Shown: piece by piece, positions 7,774 to 15,673 of the stretch
Numbering within the stretch: the first letter of the stretch is position 1
Layout of the letters: each line of letters starts with the position of its first letter
NCBI RefSeq assembly: GCF_006715725.1
Contig: NZ_VFNU01000001.1
Coordinates: 124,001-188,000 of the forward strand
DNA length: 64,000 bases
Source: Nocardioides sp. SLBN-35
Lineage (GTDB): Bacteria > Actinomycetota > Actinomycetes > Propionibacteriales > Nocardioidaceae
Direction: 5' to 3'
The notes under the pieces: model-generated
The model's input: the letters and a program-made list of their open reading frames with translations, nothing else
Told to the model about the DNA's origin: nothing
Database searches by the model: none
Made by a program: the position numbers and the translations under genes

Positions 7774-8292
7774 GTGGACGCCGAGTTCGCCGCCTTCGTG
7801 GCGGCGAAGCAGCACGGCCTCCTGCGCTACGGCATGCTCCTGACCGGAGGCGACCCCCACACCGCCGCCGACCTCACCCAGGAGACTTTCCTGCGGCTCG
7901 GCCGGCGCTGGCGACACGTCCGCGACGTCGAGCACCAGGACGCCTACGCCCGGCGCACCATGACCCGCCTGTGGTGGACCCGCAGCAAGCGCGACCGGCG
8001 CGAGCAGCTGCGGGCCGAGCCCGAGGAGCGAGCGGCGACCACCGCGGGCCCGGACTGGGAGTCCGACGTGTGGGCCGCCCTCCAGCAGCTCCCGCCGCGA
8101 CAGCGGGCCGTCCTCGTGCTGCGCTACTACGAGGACTGCTCCGAGAAGGAGATCGCCGAGGTCCTCGCCTGCCGTCCCGGCACGGTCAAGAGCCAGGCCA
8201 GCCGCGGGATGGCGAGCCTGCGCCGGCTGATGGGCGTGGAGCTCCCCGACCAGCTGCCCGACGACGTCGTGGGGAGGCCGGGCGATGAGTGA
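7774..8292 (+). CDS. SigE-family (SigM-like) ECF RNA polymerase sigma factor
   Basis: About 172 residues from the GTG at 7774, with GGGAGGGGG ten bases upstream. A GTG at 7738 would add 12 residues. Region 2 is visible in the segment LLRYGMLLTGGDPHTAADL and the following LTQETFLRLGRRW; region 4 in LPPRQRAVLVLRYYEDCSEKEIAEVL with a GTVKSQASRG recognition helix. This matches the SigE subfamily of Streptomyces and Nocardioides. It directs core RNA polymerase to a stress regulon. The stop overlaps the next gene by 8 bp, typical of a sigma factor and its membrane regulator. Confidence 0.9.
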   Translation: MDAEFAAFVAAKQHGLLRYGMLLTGGDPHTAADLTQETFLRLGRRWRHVRDVEHQDAYARRTMTRLWWTRSKRDRREQLRAEPEERAATTAGPDWESDVWAALQQLPPRQRAVLVLRYYEDCSEKEIAEVLACRPGTVKSQASRGMASLRRLMGVELPDQLPDDVVGRPGDE

Positions 8293-8911
8293 CCTCGAGC
8301 GTCAGCTGCGCGCCTTCGTCCGCGACGGCGAGGTCCCGGTGCCCCACGTCCCCGACCTCCTCGAGCGGGTCGCGGCCGGCCAGCGCCGGCACCGTCAGCG
8401 CCGGGTGGCCGTGGTGGCGGCCACCGCGTGCGTGGTGACCGGGCTCGGCGTGGCGGGTGTCGTGCTCCGAGGCGGGGACGACCACGCCCCCGGCCCGGCC
8501 GCCTCCCCGGCGTGCGACACGGTGACCATCGGCCCGACCGGCGTCAACCCCGACGAGGTCGTGCTCGTGCTCGACGGACCCGCGGCTCGCCCGTGCCCTG
8601 TCGGACCCGGCGTGCGGATCACCGTCGGCAGCGACGCAGCGGCGACCAGCACCACCGTCCCCGCCACGTTCACACCGCTCTCGCTCGGCGTCGGACAGCG
8701 CGCCATGGTGACCGCGTCGTGGAGCAACTGGTGCGGTGGGGCGAACCCGGTCGCGCGGATCGACTTCCCCGACGGGTCGAGGGCCGAGGCGCGGCTCGGG
8801 GACGGCCTCCCGGCGTGCACCGACCCGACCTCACCGTCCGTCCTGGAGTTCCGCCGCGCGCAGCTCGTCGACGTCCCCACCGGCGAGTCCGCCCCGCCTA
8901 CCGCATCCTGA
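8285..8911 (+). CDS. Membrane-anchored partner of the SigE-family sigma factor (anti-sigma-like)
   Basis: A 208-residue protein with a short cytoplasmic N-terminus (about 40 residues, MSDLERQLRAFVRDGE), one membrane span (about 41-63, AVVAATACVVTGLGVAGVV) and an exported domain with four cysteines. It lacks the HxxxCxxC zinc motif of ZAS anti-sigma factors. The layout and the 8-bp overlap with the sigma gene suggest it tethers or inhibits that sigma factor. That role is inferred from context. The last 14 bp overlap the convergent secreted-protein gene. Confidence 0.75.
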   Translation: MSDLERQLRAFVRDGEVPVPHVPDLLERVAAGQRRHRQRRVAVVAATACVVTGLGVAGVVLRGGDDHAPGPAASPACDTVTIGPTGVNPDEVVLVLDGPAARPCPVGPGVRITVGSDAAATSTTVPATFTPLSLGVGQRAMVTASWSNWCGGANPVARIDFPDGSRAEARLGDGLPACTDPTSPSVLEFRRAQLVDVPTGESAPPTAS

Positions 8912-9509
8912 CCGAGTTGGCCGCGCCGTCGAGCGCACCGAAGTAGCCCGAGCTCGAGACGTACCCGTAGGCCGCGCCGGCGTACCAGGCGTGGTTCCAG
9001 ACCTTGAAGTCGCAGCGCGCGTAGCCGATGCCCGAGCGGATCCGGTTGCGCCACTCGGGGGTCAGGGTGGGCCAGGCCCACTCGACGCCCAGGTCGTCGT
9101 CGCAGCCGCTGGGCGCCTCCATGACGAGCGCGGCGCCGGTGCCGTTGAGGCCGTCGTAGAAGACCGCGGTCACGACCGACGCGAGGGGTACGCCGGCCCC
9201 GCGGAGCCCCGCTGTCTCGCCGGGGCCGGCCAGTCCGGACTCGATCGCCGCCACCGTGGCGGGCGCCGCGAGGTCGGCAGTCGTGAACCCGTCGGCCGGC
9301 TCCCCCGTCACCGCCTCCAGCAGCGCGTCGGCGCTCGGGTAGCACCGCACCTGGCCGGTCGTCGCCCGCATCAGGCAGGCCTCGTCGCTCGCCGCGGCCG
9401 ACGGCGCCGCGTGGGCCGTCGTACCTCCCGACAGGACCGTCACCATCATCACCATCGTCGCCGCCGCGGCCACTCCCATCGCCGCGAGCCTGCTCGTCCT
9501 CGTGTCCAC
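8898..9509 (-). CDS. Secreted protein with possible beta/gamma-crystallin-like domain
   Basis: About 203 residues from GTG at 9509, which has GGAGG seven bases upstream; the ATG at 9533 has no usable site. An N-terminal signal peptide runs to an AHA-A cleavage region (about 25-35). The mature part has several cysteines. Its second half (VFYDGLNGTGAALVME, ending in WYAGAAYGYVSSSGYFG) recalls the I36/crystallin-like fold of small actinobacterial secreted proteins. That assignment is tentative and no activity can be named. It converges with the anti-sigma-like gene, overlapping 14 bp. Confidence 0.7.
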   Translation of the reverse strand: MDTRTSRLAAMGVAAAATMVMMVTVLSGGTTAHAAPSAAASDEACLMRATTGQVRCYPSADALLEAVTGEPADGFTTADLAAPATVAAIESGLAGPGETAGLRGAGVPLASVVTAVFYDGLNGTGAALVMEAPSGCDDDLGVEWAWPTLTPEWRNRIRSGIGYARCDFKVWNHAWYAGAAYGYVSSSGYFGALDGAANSVRMR

Positions 9510-9574
9510 CGCTCCACCTCCACCGAGGCCCATGCTCCGGATCGGTCCACCGCAAACGCCTTCGCGCAGGCTGA

Positions 9575-10336
9575 TCAGCCCTTCTTGCGGGTCAGGAACG
9601 CGGTCATCGCCTCGCGGGCCTCGTCGGAGCCGAACAGCCGGGCGCTGAGCTCGACCAGCTCCTCGCCCTTCGCGTCGATCCGCTCGAGCAGGTCGGCGGC
9701 GAGCAGCCTCTTGGTCTCGCGCAGGCCCTGGGCAGCGCCGGTGGCGAGCTTGCCGACCATGTCGTCGACGGTCGCGCGCAGGTCGCCGGCGGGGACGGCG
9801 ACGGTCGCCAGCCCGTACGACGCCGCCTCGGCGCCCGTGAACACCTCGCCGCCGAGCGCGGTCCAGGCCAGCCCGCGCGGGGTGAGCCGCGGGAAGACGG
9901 TGAGCGAGATGACCGCGGGGGTCAGCCCGAGCTTGACCTCGGTCAGCGCGAAGGTGGCGTCGTCGGCGACGACGACGACGTCGGAGGCGGCCACGATGCC
10001 GATGCCGCCGGCCCGGGCGGCGCCTTCGACGACCGTCACGACCGGCTTGGCCGAGGCGACGATCTGGCGCTGCAGCGCCACGATCGCCCGGGCGCCCTCC
10101 TGCATCGGGACCGTCGAGGCCTCCGACAGGTCCGCACCCGAGCAGAACACCCGGCCCGACGAGGCCAGCACGATCACGCGGACGTCGTCCGCGGCGTCCG
10201 CGGTCGCCAGATGGCCGACCAGCTCGGTGACCAGCTGCCGCGAGAGCGCGTTGCGGTTGTGGGGCGAGTCGAGGGTGATCGTCGCGATGCCGTCAGCGAC
10301 GTCGAGGTGGACCAGCTCGGCGGGTGCGTCAGTCAT
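9575..10336 (-). CDS. Enoyl-CoA hydratase/isomerase family protein
   Basis: About 253 residues of the crotonase fold, hydrating enoyl-CoA thioesters in fatty-acid or amino-acid breakdown. Visible features are the N-terminal ATITLDSPHNRNALS, the oxyanion segment SGRVFCSGADL and the AGGIGIVAASD block. The TEVKLGLTPA motif carries the catalytic Glu equivalent. The other classical Glu position (in xGGGcEL of canonical enzymes) is not Glu, which occurs in LiuC-like and isomerase branches. ATG 10336 has AGGA nine bases upstream; ATG 10345 would add three residues. A 61-nt perfect hairpin separates it from rimK, so it is probably a single transcription unit. Confidence 0.88.
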   Translation of the reverse strand: MTDAPAELVHLDVADGIATITLDSPHNRNALSRQLVTELVGHLATADAADDVRVIVLASSGRVFCSGADLSEASTVPMQEGARAIVALQRQIVASAKPVVTVVEGAARAGGIGIVAASDVVVVADDATFALTEVKLGLTPAVISLTVFPRLTPRGLAWTALGGEVFTGAEAASYGLATVAVPAGDLRATVDDMVGKLATGAAQGLRETKRLLAADLLERIDAKGEELVELSARLFGSDEAREAMTAFLTRKKG

Positions 10337-10360
10337 GCGGGCCATCCTGCCGCGTCCCGC

Positions 10361-10421
10361 CGCGTATCTGACGAATGGGCTGTGAAACCGGCGAGATCAC
10401 AGCCCATTCGTCAGATACGCG
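10361..10421. repeat. Perfect 25-bp inverted repeat with 11-nt loop
   Basis: The left arm (10361-10385, starting CGCGTATCTGACGAATGGG) and right arm (10397-10421) are exact reverse complements. It lies 16 bp beyond the rimK stop and 25 bp before the enoyl-CoA hydratase start. It could act as rimK's terminator, but the perfect, moderately AT-containing arms look more like a repeated palindromic element. Confidence 0.85.
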
Positions 10422-10436
10422 CCCCGGACCCGACCC

Positions 10437-11627
10437 CTACGACTCGTGGATCGGCGTCTTCGGGAGCTTCTTGACCCGCGCGCGGCGCTTGGGGCGCGCG
10501 GGGATCATCGAGCGCATCTCCTCCAGCTTGCCGAAGCACAGCAGCCGGTCCTCGGCCTCTAGCACGTGGTGCGGGAACGGGTTGGGGATGACCAGGGTGC
10601 CGCGGTGCAGGGTCAGCACGGTGATGTCGCGGTCGCGCAGCCCGGAGTCACCGATCGACTTGCCGACGAGGTCGGCGTCGCCGTGGACGACGAGCTCGGC
10701 GACGCCGTACCCGGTCGAGACGGACAGCCGCTCGCGGACGTCGATCTGGGGGAAGGCGACCTGGTTGTCGATGTAGTCGATGATCGCGCCGGCGACGTCG
10801 AGCTTGGTGGCGGTCTCGATGCCCTCCAGGCCCGGGGAGGAGTTGACCTCCATGACGAGCGGTCCGGACTTGGCTTCGAGCATGTCCACACCGGCGACCT
10901 TGAGGCCCATGATCTGCGCGGCACGCACGGCGACCTGCTCGTACGCCGGGTCGAGCTCGACCCGCTCGACGCTGCCGCCGCGGTGCACGTTGGAGCGGAA
11001 CTCGTCGCCCTGCGCGACCCGGCGCATCGCCGCGACCACCCGGTCGCCGACGACGAGCGCGCGCACGTCGCGACCCTTCGACTCCTTGACGAAGCGCTGG
11101 ATGAGGACCTGCTGCTTGGTGCTCTGCAGGGTCTCGATGATCGCCTCGGCGACCTTGATGCTGGGCGCGAGGATGACGCCGATGCCCTGGGTGCCCTCGA
11201 GGAGCTTGATCACGACCGGGGCGCCGCCGACCCGCTCGATCGCGGGGATCACGTCGGCGCGGTCGCGGACGAAGGTCGTCGCGGGCATCCCGATGTTGTG
11301 GCGCGACAGGATCTGGGTGGCGCGCAGCTTGTCGCGTGAGTTGGCGATCCCGTTGGCGGTGTTGGGCGTGTAGACGTCCATCTGCTCGAACTGGCGCACG
11401 ACGGCGGTGCCGAAGTACGTGATCGAGTTGCCGATCCGTGGCAGCACCGCGTCGTAGTCCGAGAGCTGCTTGCCGCGGAACTGCAGGTCGGGATCGTCGC
11501 CGGAGAGGTCGATGGAGAACCGGAGCGTGTTGAGCACCTTCACCTGGTGCCCCCGGTCGAGGGCGGCGGTGCGCAACCGCTGGGTGCTGTAGGAGCGCGG
11601 GGCGCGGGAGAGGATCGCGAGCTTCAT
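10437..11627 (-). CDS. rimK: RimK-type ATP-grasp glutamate ligase with C-terminal RCK_C domain
   Basis: A 396-residue protein. Residues about 1-295 form a RimK ATP-grasp ligase, the family that adds glutamates to ribosomal protein S6. Motifs are MKLAILSRAP at the start, PRIGNSITYFG, VIKLLEGTQGIGV (ATP loop) and VMEVNSSPGLEGIE (metal/nucleotide site). Residues about 305-375 form a TrkA-C/RCK_C-like ligand-binding domain (DLVGKSIGDSGLRDRDI). A basic tail ends the protein. The ATG at 11627 faces the RimB gene only 23 bp away, so the promoters must overlap coding sequence or the mRNAs are nearly leaderless. Confidence 0.92.
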   Translation of the reverse strand: MKLAILSRAPRSYSTQRLRTAALDRGHQVKVLNTLRFSIDLSGDDPDLQFRGKQLSDYDAVLPRIGNSITYFGTAVVRQFEQMDVYTPNTANGIANSRDKLRATQILSRHNIGMPATTFVRDRADVIPAIERVGGAPVVIKLLEGTQGIGVILAPSIKVAEAIIETLQSTKQQVLIQRFVKESKGRDVRALVVGDRVVAAMRRVAQGDEFRSNVHRGGSVERVELDPAYEQVAVRAAQIMGLKVAGVDMLEAKSGPLVMEVNSSPGLEGIETATKLDVAGAIIDYIDNQVAFPQIDVRERLSVSTGYGVAELVVHGDADLVGKSIGDSGLRDRDITVLTLHRGTLVIPNPFPHHVLEAEDRLLCFGKLEEMRSMIPARPKRRARVKKLPKTPIHES

Positions 11628-11650
11628 ACCCGACCTGATTGGATTGGCTT

Positions 11651-12157
11651 GTGGACGCTGCCCATTCAACCAGCCCTCCGGTGGTCGCCGGGTGGCGCGA
11701 GTGGGTGCGTCTTCCGGGGCTCGGCCCGTCCGGCATCGGCCCGGTGAAGGCCAAGCTCGACACCGGCGCCCGTACGTCGGCGCTGCACGCCTTCGACCTC
11801 CACGAGTTCGAGCGCGACGGCCTCGCGTGGGTCCGGTTCTCCATCCACCCGTGGCAGCGCTCGGCCGAGGACGCGGTGTACGTCGAGTGCCCCGTCCACG
11901 ACCGTCGTACGATCCGCAGCTCGACGGGCCACACGCAGGAACGCTTCGTGGTCCTCACCGAGCTCGAGCTCCTCGGGCACACGATCACCACCGAGGTGAC
12001 GCTGACCAGGCGCGACGAGATGGGCTTCCGGATGCTGGTCGGCCGCGAGGCGCTGCGGCAGGGCTTCCTCGTCGACTCCGGCCGCTCGTACGTCGGCGGG
12101 CGGCCGCCGCGCAAGGTACGACGCAAGAACCGCGGACGCACCGGGGCCACCTCCTGA
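11651..12157 (+). CDS. RimB-like ATP-dependent zinc protease family protein
   Basis: About 168 residues of the pepsin-retropepsin-like family paired with RimK; in Pseudomonas, RimB modulates RimK-dependent S6 modification. Typical blocks are GWREWVRLPGLG, the aspartyl-like KLDTGARTSALHA (about 34-46) and RMLVGREALRQGFLVD near the end. A basic tail (RKVRRKNRGR) closes it. GTG 11651 was chosen; GTG 11681 is possible and neither has a clear ribosome site. The stop overlaps the next ATG (TGATG), so it is coupled to the deacylase gene. The gene is divergent from rimK. Confidence 0.85.
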   Translation: MDAAHSTSPPVVAGWREWVRLPGLGPSGIGPVKAKLDTGARTSALHAFDLHEFERDGLAWVRFSIHPWQRSAEDAVYVECPVHDRRTIRSSTGHTQERFVVLTELELLGHTITTEVTLTRRDEMGFRMLVGREALRQGFLVDSGRSYVGGRPPRKVRRKNRGRTGATS

Positions 12158-13116
12158 TGGCGCTTCGTGAGTCGTTCGCGATCGGCAACGTGCGGGTGCG
12201 GGCCGGCTCGGCCAAGGAGGTCGAGCTCCCGATCACCCGGCTGGTGACCGGTGGCGACATCAGCCTCCCGGTCCGCGTGGTCCACGGCCGCGAGCCCGGG
12301 CCCACGGTCTGGGTCAACGCCGCGATCCACGGCGACGAGGTGATGGGTGTCGAGGTGGTGCAGCAGATCGTGGCGAGCCTGTCGCCCAAGACGCTGCGCG
12401 GCACGCTGGTCGCCGTACCCGTCGTCAACGTCTTCGGGTTCATGACCGGCGACCGCTACCTGCCGGACCGTCGTGACCTCAACCGCTCGTTCCCCGGCTC
12501 GGCCCGCGGCTCGTTGGCCAGCCGGATCGCGCACCTGTTCATGACCGAGGTCGTCGGCAAGTGCGACGTCGGCATCGACCTGCACACCGCCGCCGACCGG
12601 CGCAGCAACCTGCCCCAGATCCGCGCCGACCTCGACGACCCGCGCACCCGCGAGCTCGCCGAGACGTTCGGGGCGCCGGTGATGCTGCACGCGCGACTGC
12701 GCGACGGCTCGCTGCGCCAGGCCGCCCGCGACCGCGGCGCCCGGGTGCTGCTCTACGAGGCCGGCGAGGCGATGCGCTTCCAGGCCGAGCCGATCGCCGT
12801 CGGTGTCGCTGGCGTACGGCGCGTGCTCGCCTCCCTCGACATGATCGAGCCCGATCCCGCGTGGGCCGACCACCCCGCACCGGCGGAGTCCCGCTCCAGC
12901 GCCTGGGTCCGGGCCCGCGGCACCGGGATCCTGCACCTCGAGGTCAGGCTCGGCGACCGGGTCGAGTCGGGGCAGCGCCTCGGCGGCCTGTCCGACACCT
13001 TCGGCCGTCGGGTCCGGCTGGTCCACGCCGACCGCGACGGCATCGTGATCGGGCTGACCCGTGCGCCGATCGTCAACGCGGGCGACGCGCTCGTGCACAT
13101 CGCGACGCCTGTGTGA
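12157..13116 (+). CDS. Succinylglutamate desuccinylase/aspartoacylase-family metallohydrolase
   Basis: A 319-residue zinc carboxypeptidase-fold enzyme of the AstE/AspA family. Zinc-binding motifs are NAAIHGDEVMG (HxxE, about 54-57) and GIDLHTAADRR (late His). A catalytic Glu lies in LLYEAGEAMRF. The C-terminal beta domain (GILHLEVRLGDRVESGQ) is typical of the family. Standard substrates are N-acyl amino acids, but homologues beside rimK and rimB are widespread and may act on glutamylated products. That role is inference. Start fixed by the TGATG overlap with rimB. Confidence 0.88.
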   Translation: MALRESFAIGNVRVRAGSAKEVELPITRLVTGGDISLPVRVVHGREPGPTVWVNAAIHGDEVMGVEVVQQIVASLSPKTLRGTLVAVPVVNVFGFMTGDRYLPDRRDLNRSFPGSARGSLASRIAHLFMTEVVGKCDVGIDLHTAADRRSNLPQIRADLDDPRTRELAETFGAPVMLHARLRDGSLRQAARDRGARVLLYEAGEAMRFQAEPIAVGVAGVRRVLASLDMIEPDPAWADHPAPAESRSSAWVRARGTGILHLEVRLGDRVESGQRLGGLSDTFGRRVRLVHADRDGIVIGLTRAPIVNAGDALVHIATPV

Positions 13117-13492
13117 CCTATCCCACGCCGCGTCACATCGGGACGTCTCGGCGCTCTGAGAGGGCATGGCAACGCCGCGCAGTCATCGTCCCACCGTCCT
13201 GGCGCCGTGGCGCCAACGCCTCCTGGGTCTGGCGCTGATCGCCGTCGCCCTCGCAGCACCGGTCGCCGTCGGGGCGGTGGATCCGACCTGGCTGCGGACA
13301 GCGACACCCCATCCCCGCTCTGCCCCTGAGACGCCTCTCTCCTCCCTCCCGCTCCTGCCCTGACGTCCTACCTCGCCGTCGAAGGTCATCCCTCGTCCCC
13401 TGCCTCGGTGGGATGATCACGCTCCCACGCCGGGCGATCCTCGGCTGGTGCTTCACCGCGAACAGGACCCCCACCCCACGACTGCAGGCGCA
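13117..13492. other. Mostly non-coding 376-bp gap with one doubtful small frame
   Basis: Between the deacylase stop and the ECF sigma start. It holds the small frame at 13166-13363 and the sigma promoter region. No strong hairpin, RNA gene or repeat was recognised. Confidence 0.5.
13166..13363 (+). CDS. Doubtful small protein with one hydrophobic segment
   Basis: 65 residues: a basic N-terminus (MATPRSHRPT), one hydrophobic span (LLGLALIAVALAAPVAVGAV) and a short Pro/Ser tail. GAGAGG precedes the ATG at a usable distance. No homology is recognised. It could be a small membrane or exported peptide upstream of the sigma gene, or a chance frame; both are possible. Confidence 0.3.
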   Translation: MATPRSHRPTVLAPWRQRLLGLALIAVALAAPVAVGAVDPTWLRTATPHPRSAPETPLSSLPLLP

Positions 13493-14041
13493 ATGCCGGA
13501 CGCGGGCGACCGCCAGGCCTCCGACGAGGAGCTCCTGCGCCGATTCCGTGCCGGCGACGACGCCGCCTTCGAAGCCCTCTACCGTCGTCACCTGCCGACC
13601 GCGACCGCCATTGCGGCCACGACGGGCTGCCACCGAACGCGCGGCGAGGACGCGGCCGCGGAGGCGTTCGCCAAGATCTTCCGAGCAATGCGTCGCGGAC
13701 ACGGGCCCACCGAGAACTTCTGCGGTTACCTGGCGACCGCAGTGCGAAGGCTGTGCTACGAAACCATGCGACACGACGCACGGCACCTTCTCGTCGACGA
13801 CTGGGCGGTCCTGGAACCGGTGGAGGTGGAGGCCCCTCCGCCGTTGACAGAGAGCCACGTGGGCGCGGCTCTGGCCGCCCTTCCGGCGCCTTGGCGTGAG
13901 CTGCTGTGGTGGATCGAGGTCGACGGTCACCCGACCGCCGCGATCGCGGCCGCGCAGGGACGCACGCCCGGTGCGGTCTCGGCCGCCGCCTCCCGGGCTC
14001 GGCGACGGCTACGCAACTCGCTCTCGTCGCCTGCCGCCTGA
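13493..14041 (+). CDS. ECF sigma-70 family RNA polymerase sigma factor
   Basis: About 182 residues from the ATG at 13493; the frame is open further upstream to 13448 and the ribosome site is weak, so the start is uncertain. Region 2 is seen in DEELLRRFRAGDDAAFEALYRRHLP and the following ARAGED-like helix with AAAEAFAKIFRAM. Region 4 is seen in ALAALPAPWRELLWWIEVDGHPTAAIA and the helix GRTPGAVSAAASRARRRL. No anti-sigma gene is adjacent; a LuxR regulator follows after 93 bp. Regulon unknown. Confidence 0.85.
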   Translation: MPDAGDRQASDEELLRRFRAGDDAAFEALYRRHLPTATAIAATTGCHRTRGEDAAAEAFAKIFRAMRRGHGPTENFCGYLATAVRRLCYETMRHDARHLLVDDWAVLEPVEVEAPPPLTESHVGAALAALPAPWRELLWWIEVDGHPTAAIAAAQGRTPGAVSAAASRARRRLRNSLSSPAA

Positions 14042-14134
14042 AACCCGTGGCGCCACGCTCGGCGTCGTACGCTCGCCCTGAGGCCAGGGAGTCGGTGCGT
14101 CACGCACCGAGCAGGGAGCGCCCGGGGGGGGCTG

Positions 14135-15625
14135 ATGGACGACTTTGTCGATGGTTGGGAGAGGTTCGCCGGCCTGTGTGGTGACCTCAGCGGGCTCGTG
14201 CCCGGGTGGACTCCGTGGGTGGGCGCAGACACAGCGCCCGATCCGTCTCCGGAACCAGGGTCGGCGGCGCACCAGGAGCGCGCCGCCGACATCGTGATCC
14301 TCCGCCTCTGGACGGCGCTCGTCGAGCATCGTGTCGACGACGATGCCCTCGATCAGGCCGACGCCCTCGTGGGGGTCAGCGCTGCGCTGGATCCGGGGCG
14401 CCGGGCGCTGCTCCATCTCAACCTCGCAGCGACGTTGCAGGAGCACCTCGCCTCCGTCGATCTCGCAGCGATGAACCGCATCGAGCGCCACCTGGCCGCC
14501 GCACGCGACCTGGGCCAGCTGGTCGGGCTGGCCAGGGTGGCCGCGGCGGCGTTGTCACGGCTGGCGCTGATGGCCATGCTGCGCGGACAGGTGCCCAGCG
14601 CGCTCCACCACGCCGCGACTCTGCGGCACCTGTCGCGCGACGCGGCTGACGAGCTCGGAGGATCGTGGGAGCAACGCATCCGTCCCGTCGAGCAGTGGGC
14701 CCGCCACTGCACCAACGTCGCGATGGACGCAGCGCTGATCGACGATCTTGTGACCGCGGGCGACACCGGTCGCCGCAGCGCCATGGTCTGCGCGGTCACG
14801 ACGGCGGTCCAGGCCTTGGCAGCCATCGACGCCGGCGAGGTGGAGCGGACCCGGCAGCTCCTTGACCGCGTACTCGATGACCCATTCGTCCGCACCGCCG
14901 GTCCGTGGCTGACGATGCTTGTCCTGCTCGACGGGTATCTGGCGATCAGCAGCCGCGACGAGCGGCGGCTGCAGGCCGCCGTCGAGGACCTGCGCAGGAT
15001 GGACGCCGAGGCCGAGGCCCGGCTGCTGGAGGCCACGGAGCTCGTCCAGGACCGGGAGTACCCGAGGGCTCTGGAACGGTTGGGTCCCGTCACCGCCGCA
15101 CAGATCCCATCGATCACGCTCACCTATCCCTCGACCTGCGTGCTGCAGGCTGTCGTCCACCACCGGCTCGGCGACCCCGACGCCGCACATCGACTGATCG
15201 CCCAGGCGCTGGCCGACACCCAGCGCACCGGCGTACTGCGGCCGTTCACGATCCACGACCCGGCCGTTATCCGGGAGCTCCTCTCGCACCTGGTCACCGA
15301 CAATCCGGCCACCGAGGCGTGGCGGGCTGAGGTCGTCGCCGCGGTCGACCGTGCGATGAGGAGTCCGGCGAACCGGACCACATCGATCCGACTCCCCCTC
15401 GAGCAGACGGCGGTGGCCGTGGAGGCCTCCCCACTGACGACCCGCGAGAGCGAGGTACTCACCCTGCTCGCGCAGGGCGCCGACCAGAACGACCTGGCCG
15501 CCAAGCTCTTCGTGTCGGTCACCACCGTGAAGACCCACCTGCGATCGATCCGCCGCAAGCTCGACGTCGAACGAAGCCGGGACGCGGTTCGCATCGCCCA
15601 GAGCGCGGGGTGGATCGAGGAGTAG
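14135..15625 (+). CDS. LuxR-family regulator with TPR-like helical N-terminus
   Basis: 496 residues. The first 420 are Ala/Leu/Arg-rich helical repeats like the TPR part of MalT-type activators, but no Walker A ATPase is visible. The C-terminal LuxR DNA-binding domain spans about 432-492: LTTRESEVLTLLAQGADQNDLAAKL, then VSVTTVKTHLRSIRRKL. A GGGGGGG run precedes the ATG. The absence of an ATPase means it is not a full LAL/MalT protein. It may sense a partner through the helical repeats. It lies between the ECF sigma gene and the SigK-type regulon; its targets are unknown. Confidence 0.85.
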   Translation: MDDFVDGWERFAGLCGDLSGLVPGWTPWVGADTAPDPSPEPGSAAHQERAADIVILRLWTALVEHRVDDDALDQADALVGVSAALDPGRRALLHLNLAATLQEHLASVDLAAMNRIERHLAAARDLGQLVGLARVAAAALSRLALMAMLRGQVPSALHHAATLRHLSRDAADELGGSWEQRIRPVEQWARHCTNVAMDAALIDDLVTAGDTGRRSAMVCAVTTAVQALAAIDAGEVERTRQLLDRVLDDPFVRTAGPWLTMLVLLDGYLAISSRDERRLQAAVEDLRRMDAEAEARLLEATELVQDREYPRALERLGPVTAAQIPSITLTYPSTCVLQAVVHHRLGDPDAAHRLIAQALADTQRTGVLRPFTIHDPAVIRELLSHLVTDNPATEAWRAEVVAAVDRAMRSPANRTTSIRLPLEQTAVAVEASPLTTRESEVLTLLAQGADQNDLAAKLFVSVTTVKTHLRSIRRKLDVERSRDAVRIAQSAGWIEE

Positions 15626-15638
15626 TCCGCGCACCGCG

Positions 15639-15667
15639 GCATCCGACTCGGGGTGGTGCTCCGAATA
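15639..15667 (+). promoter_or_regulatory. SigK-type promoter of the molybdopterin oxidoreductase
   Basis: GCATCC (15639-15644), 16-nt spacer, CCGAATA (15661-15667). This matches the mycobacterial SigK consensus CCATCC-N15-17-CCGAATC at 11 of 13 positions. The ATG at 15674 lies about 7 bp past the -10 box, so the mRNA is probably leaderless. Confidence 0.7.
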
Positions 15668-15673
15668 CCGGGC

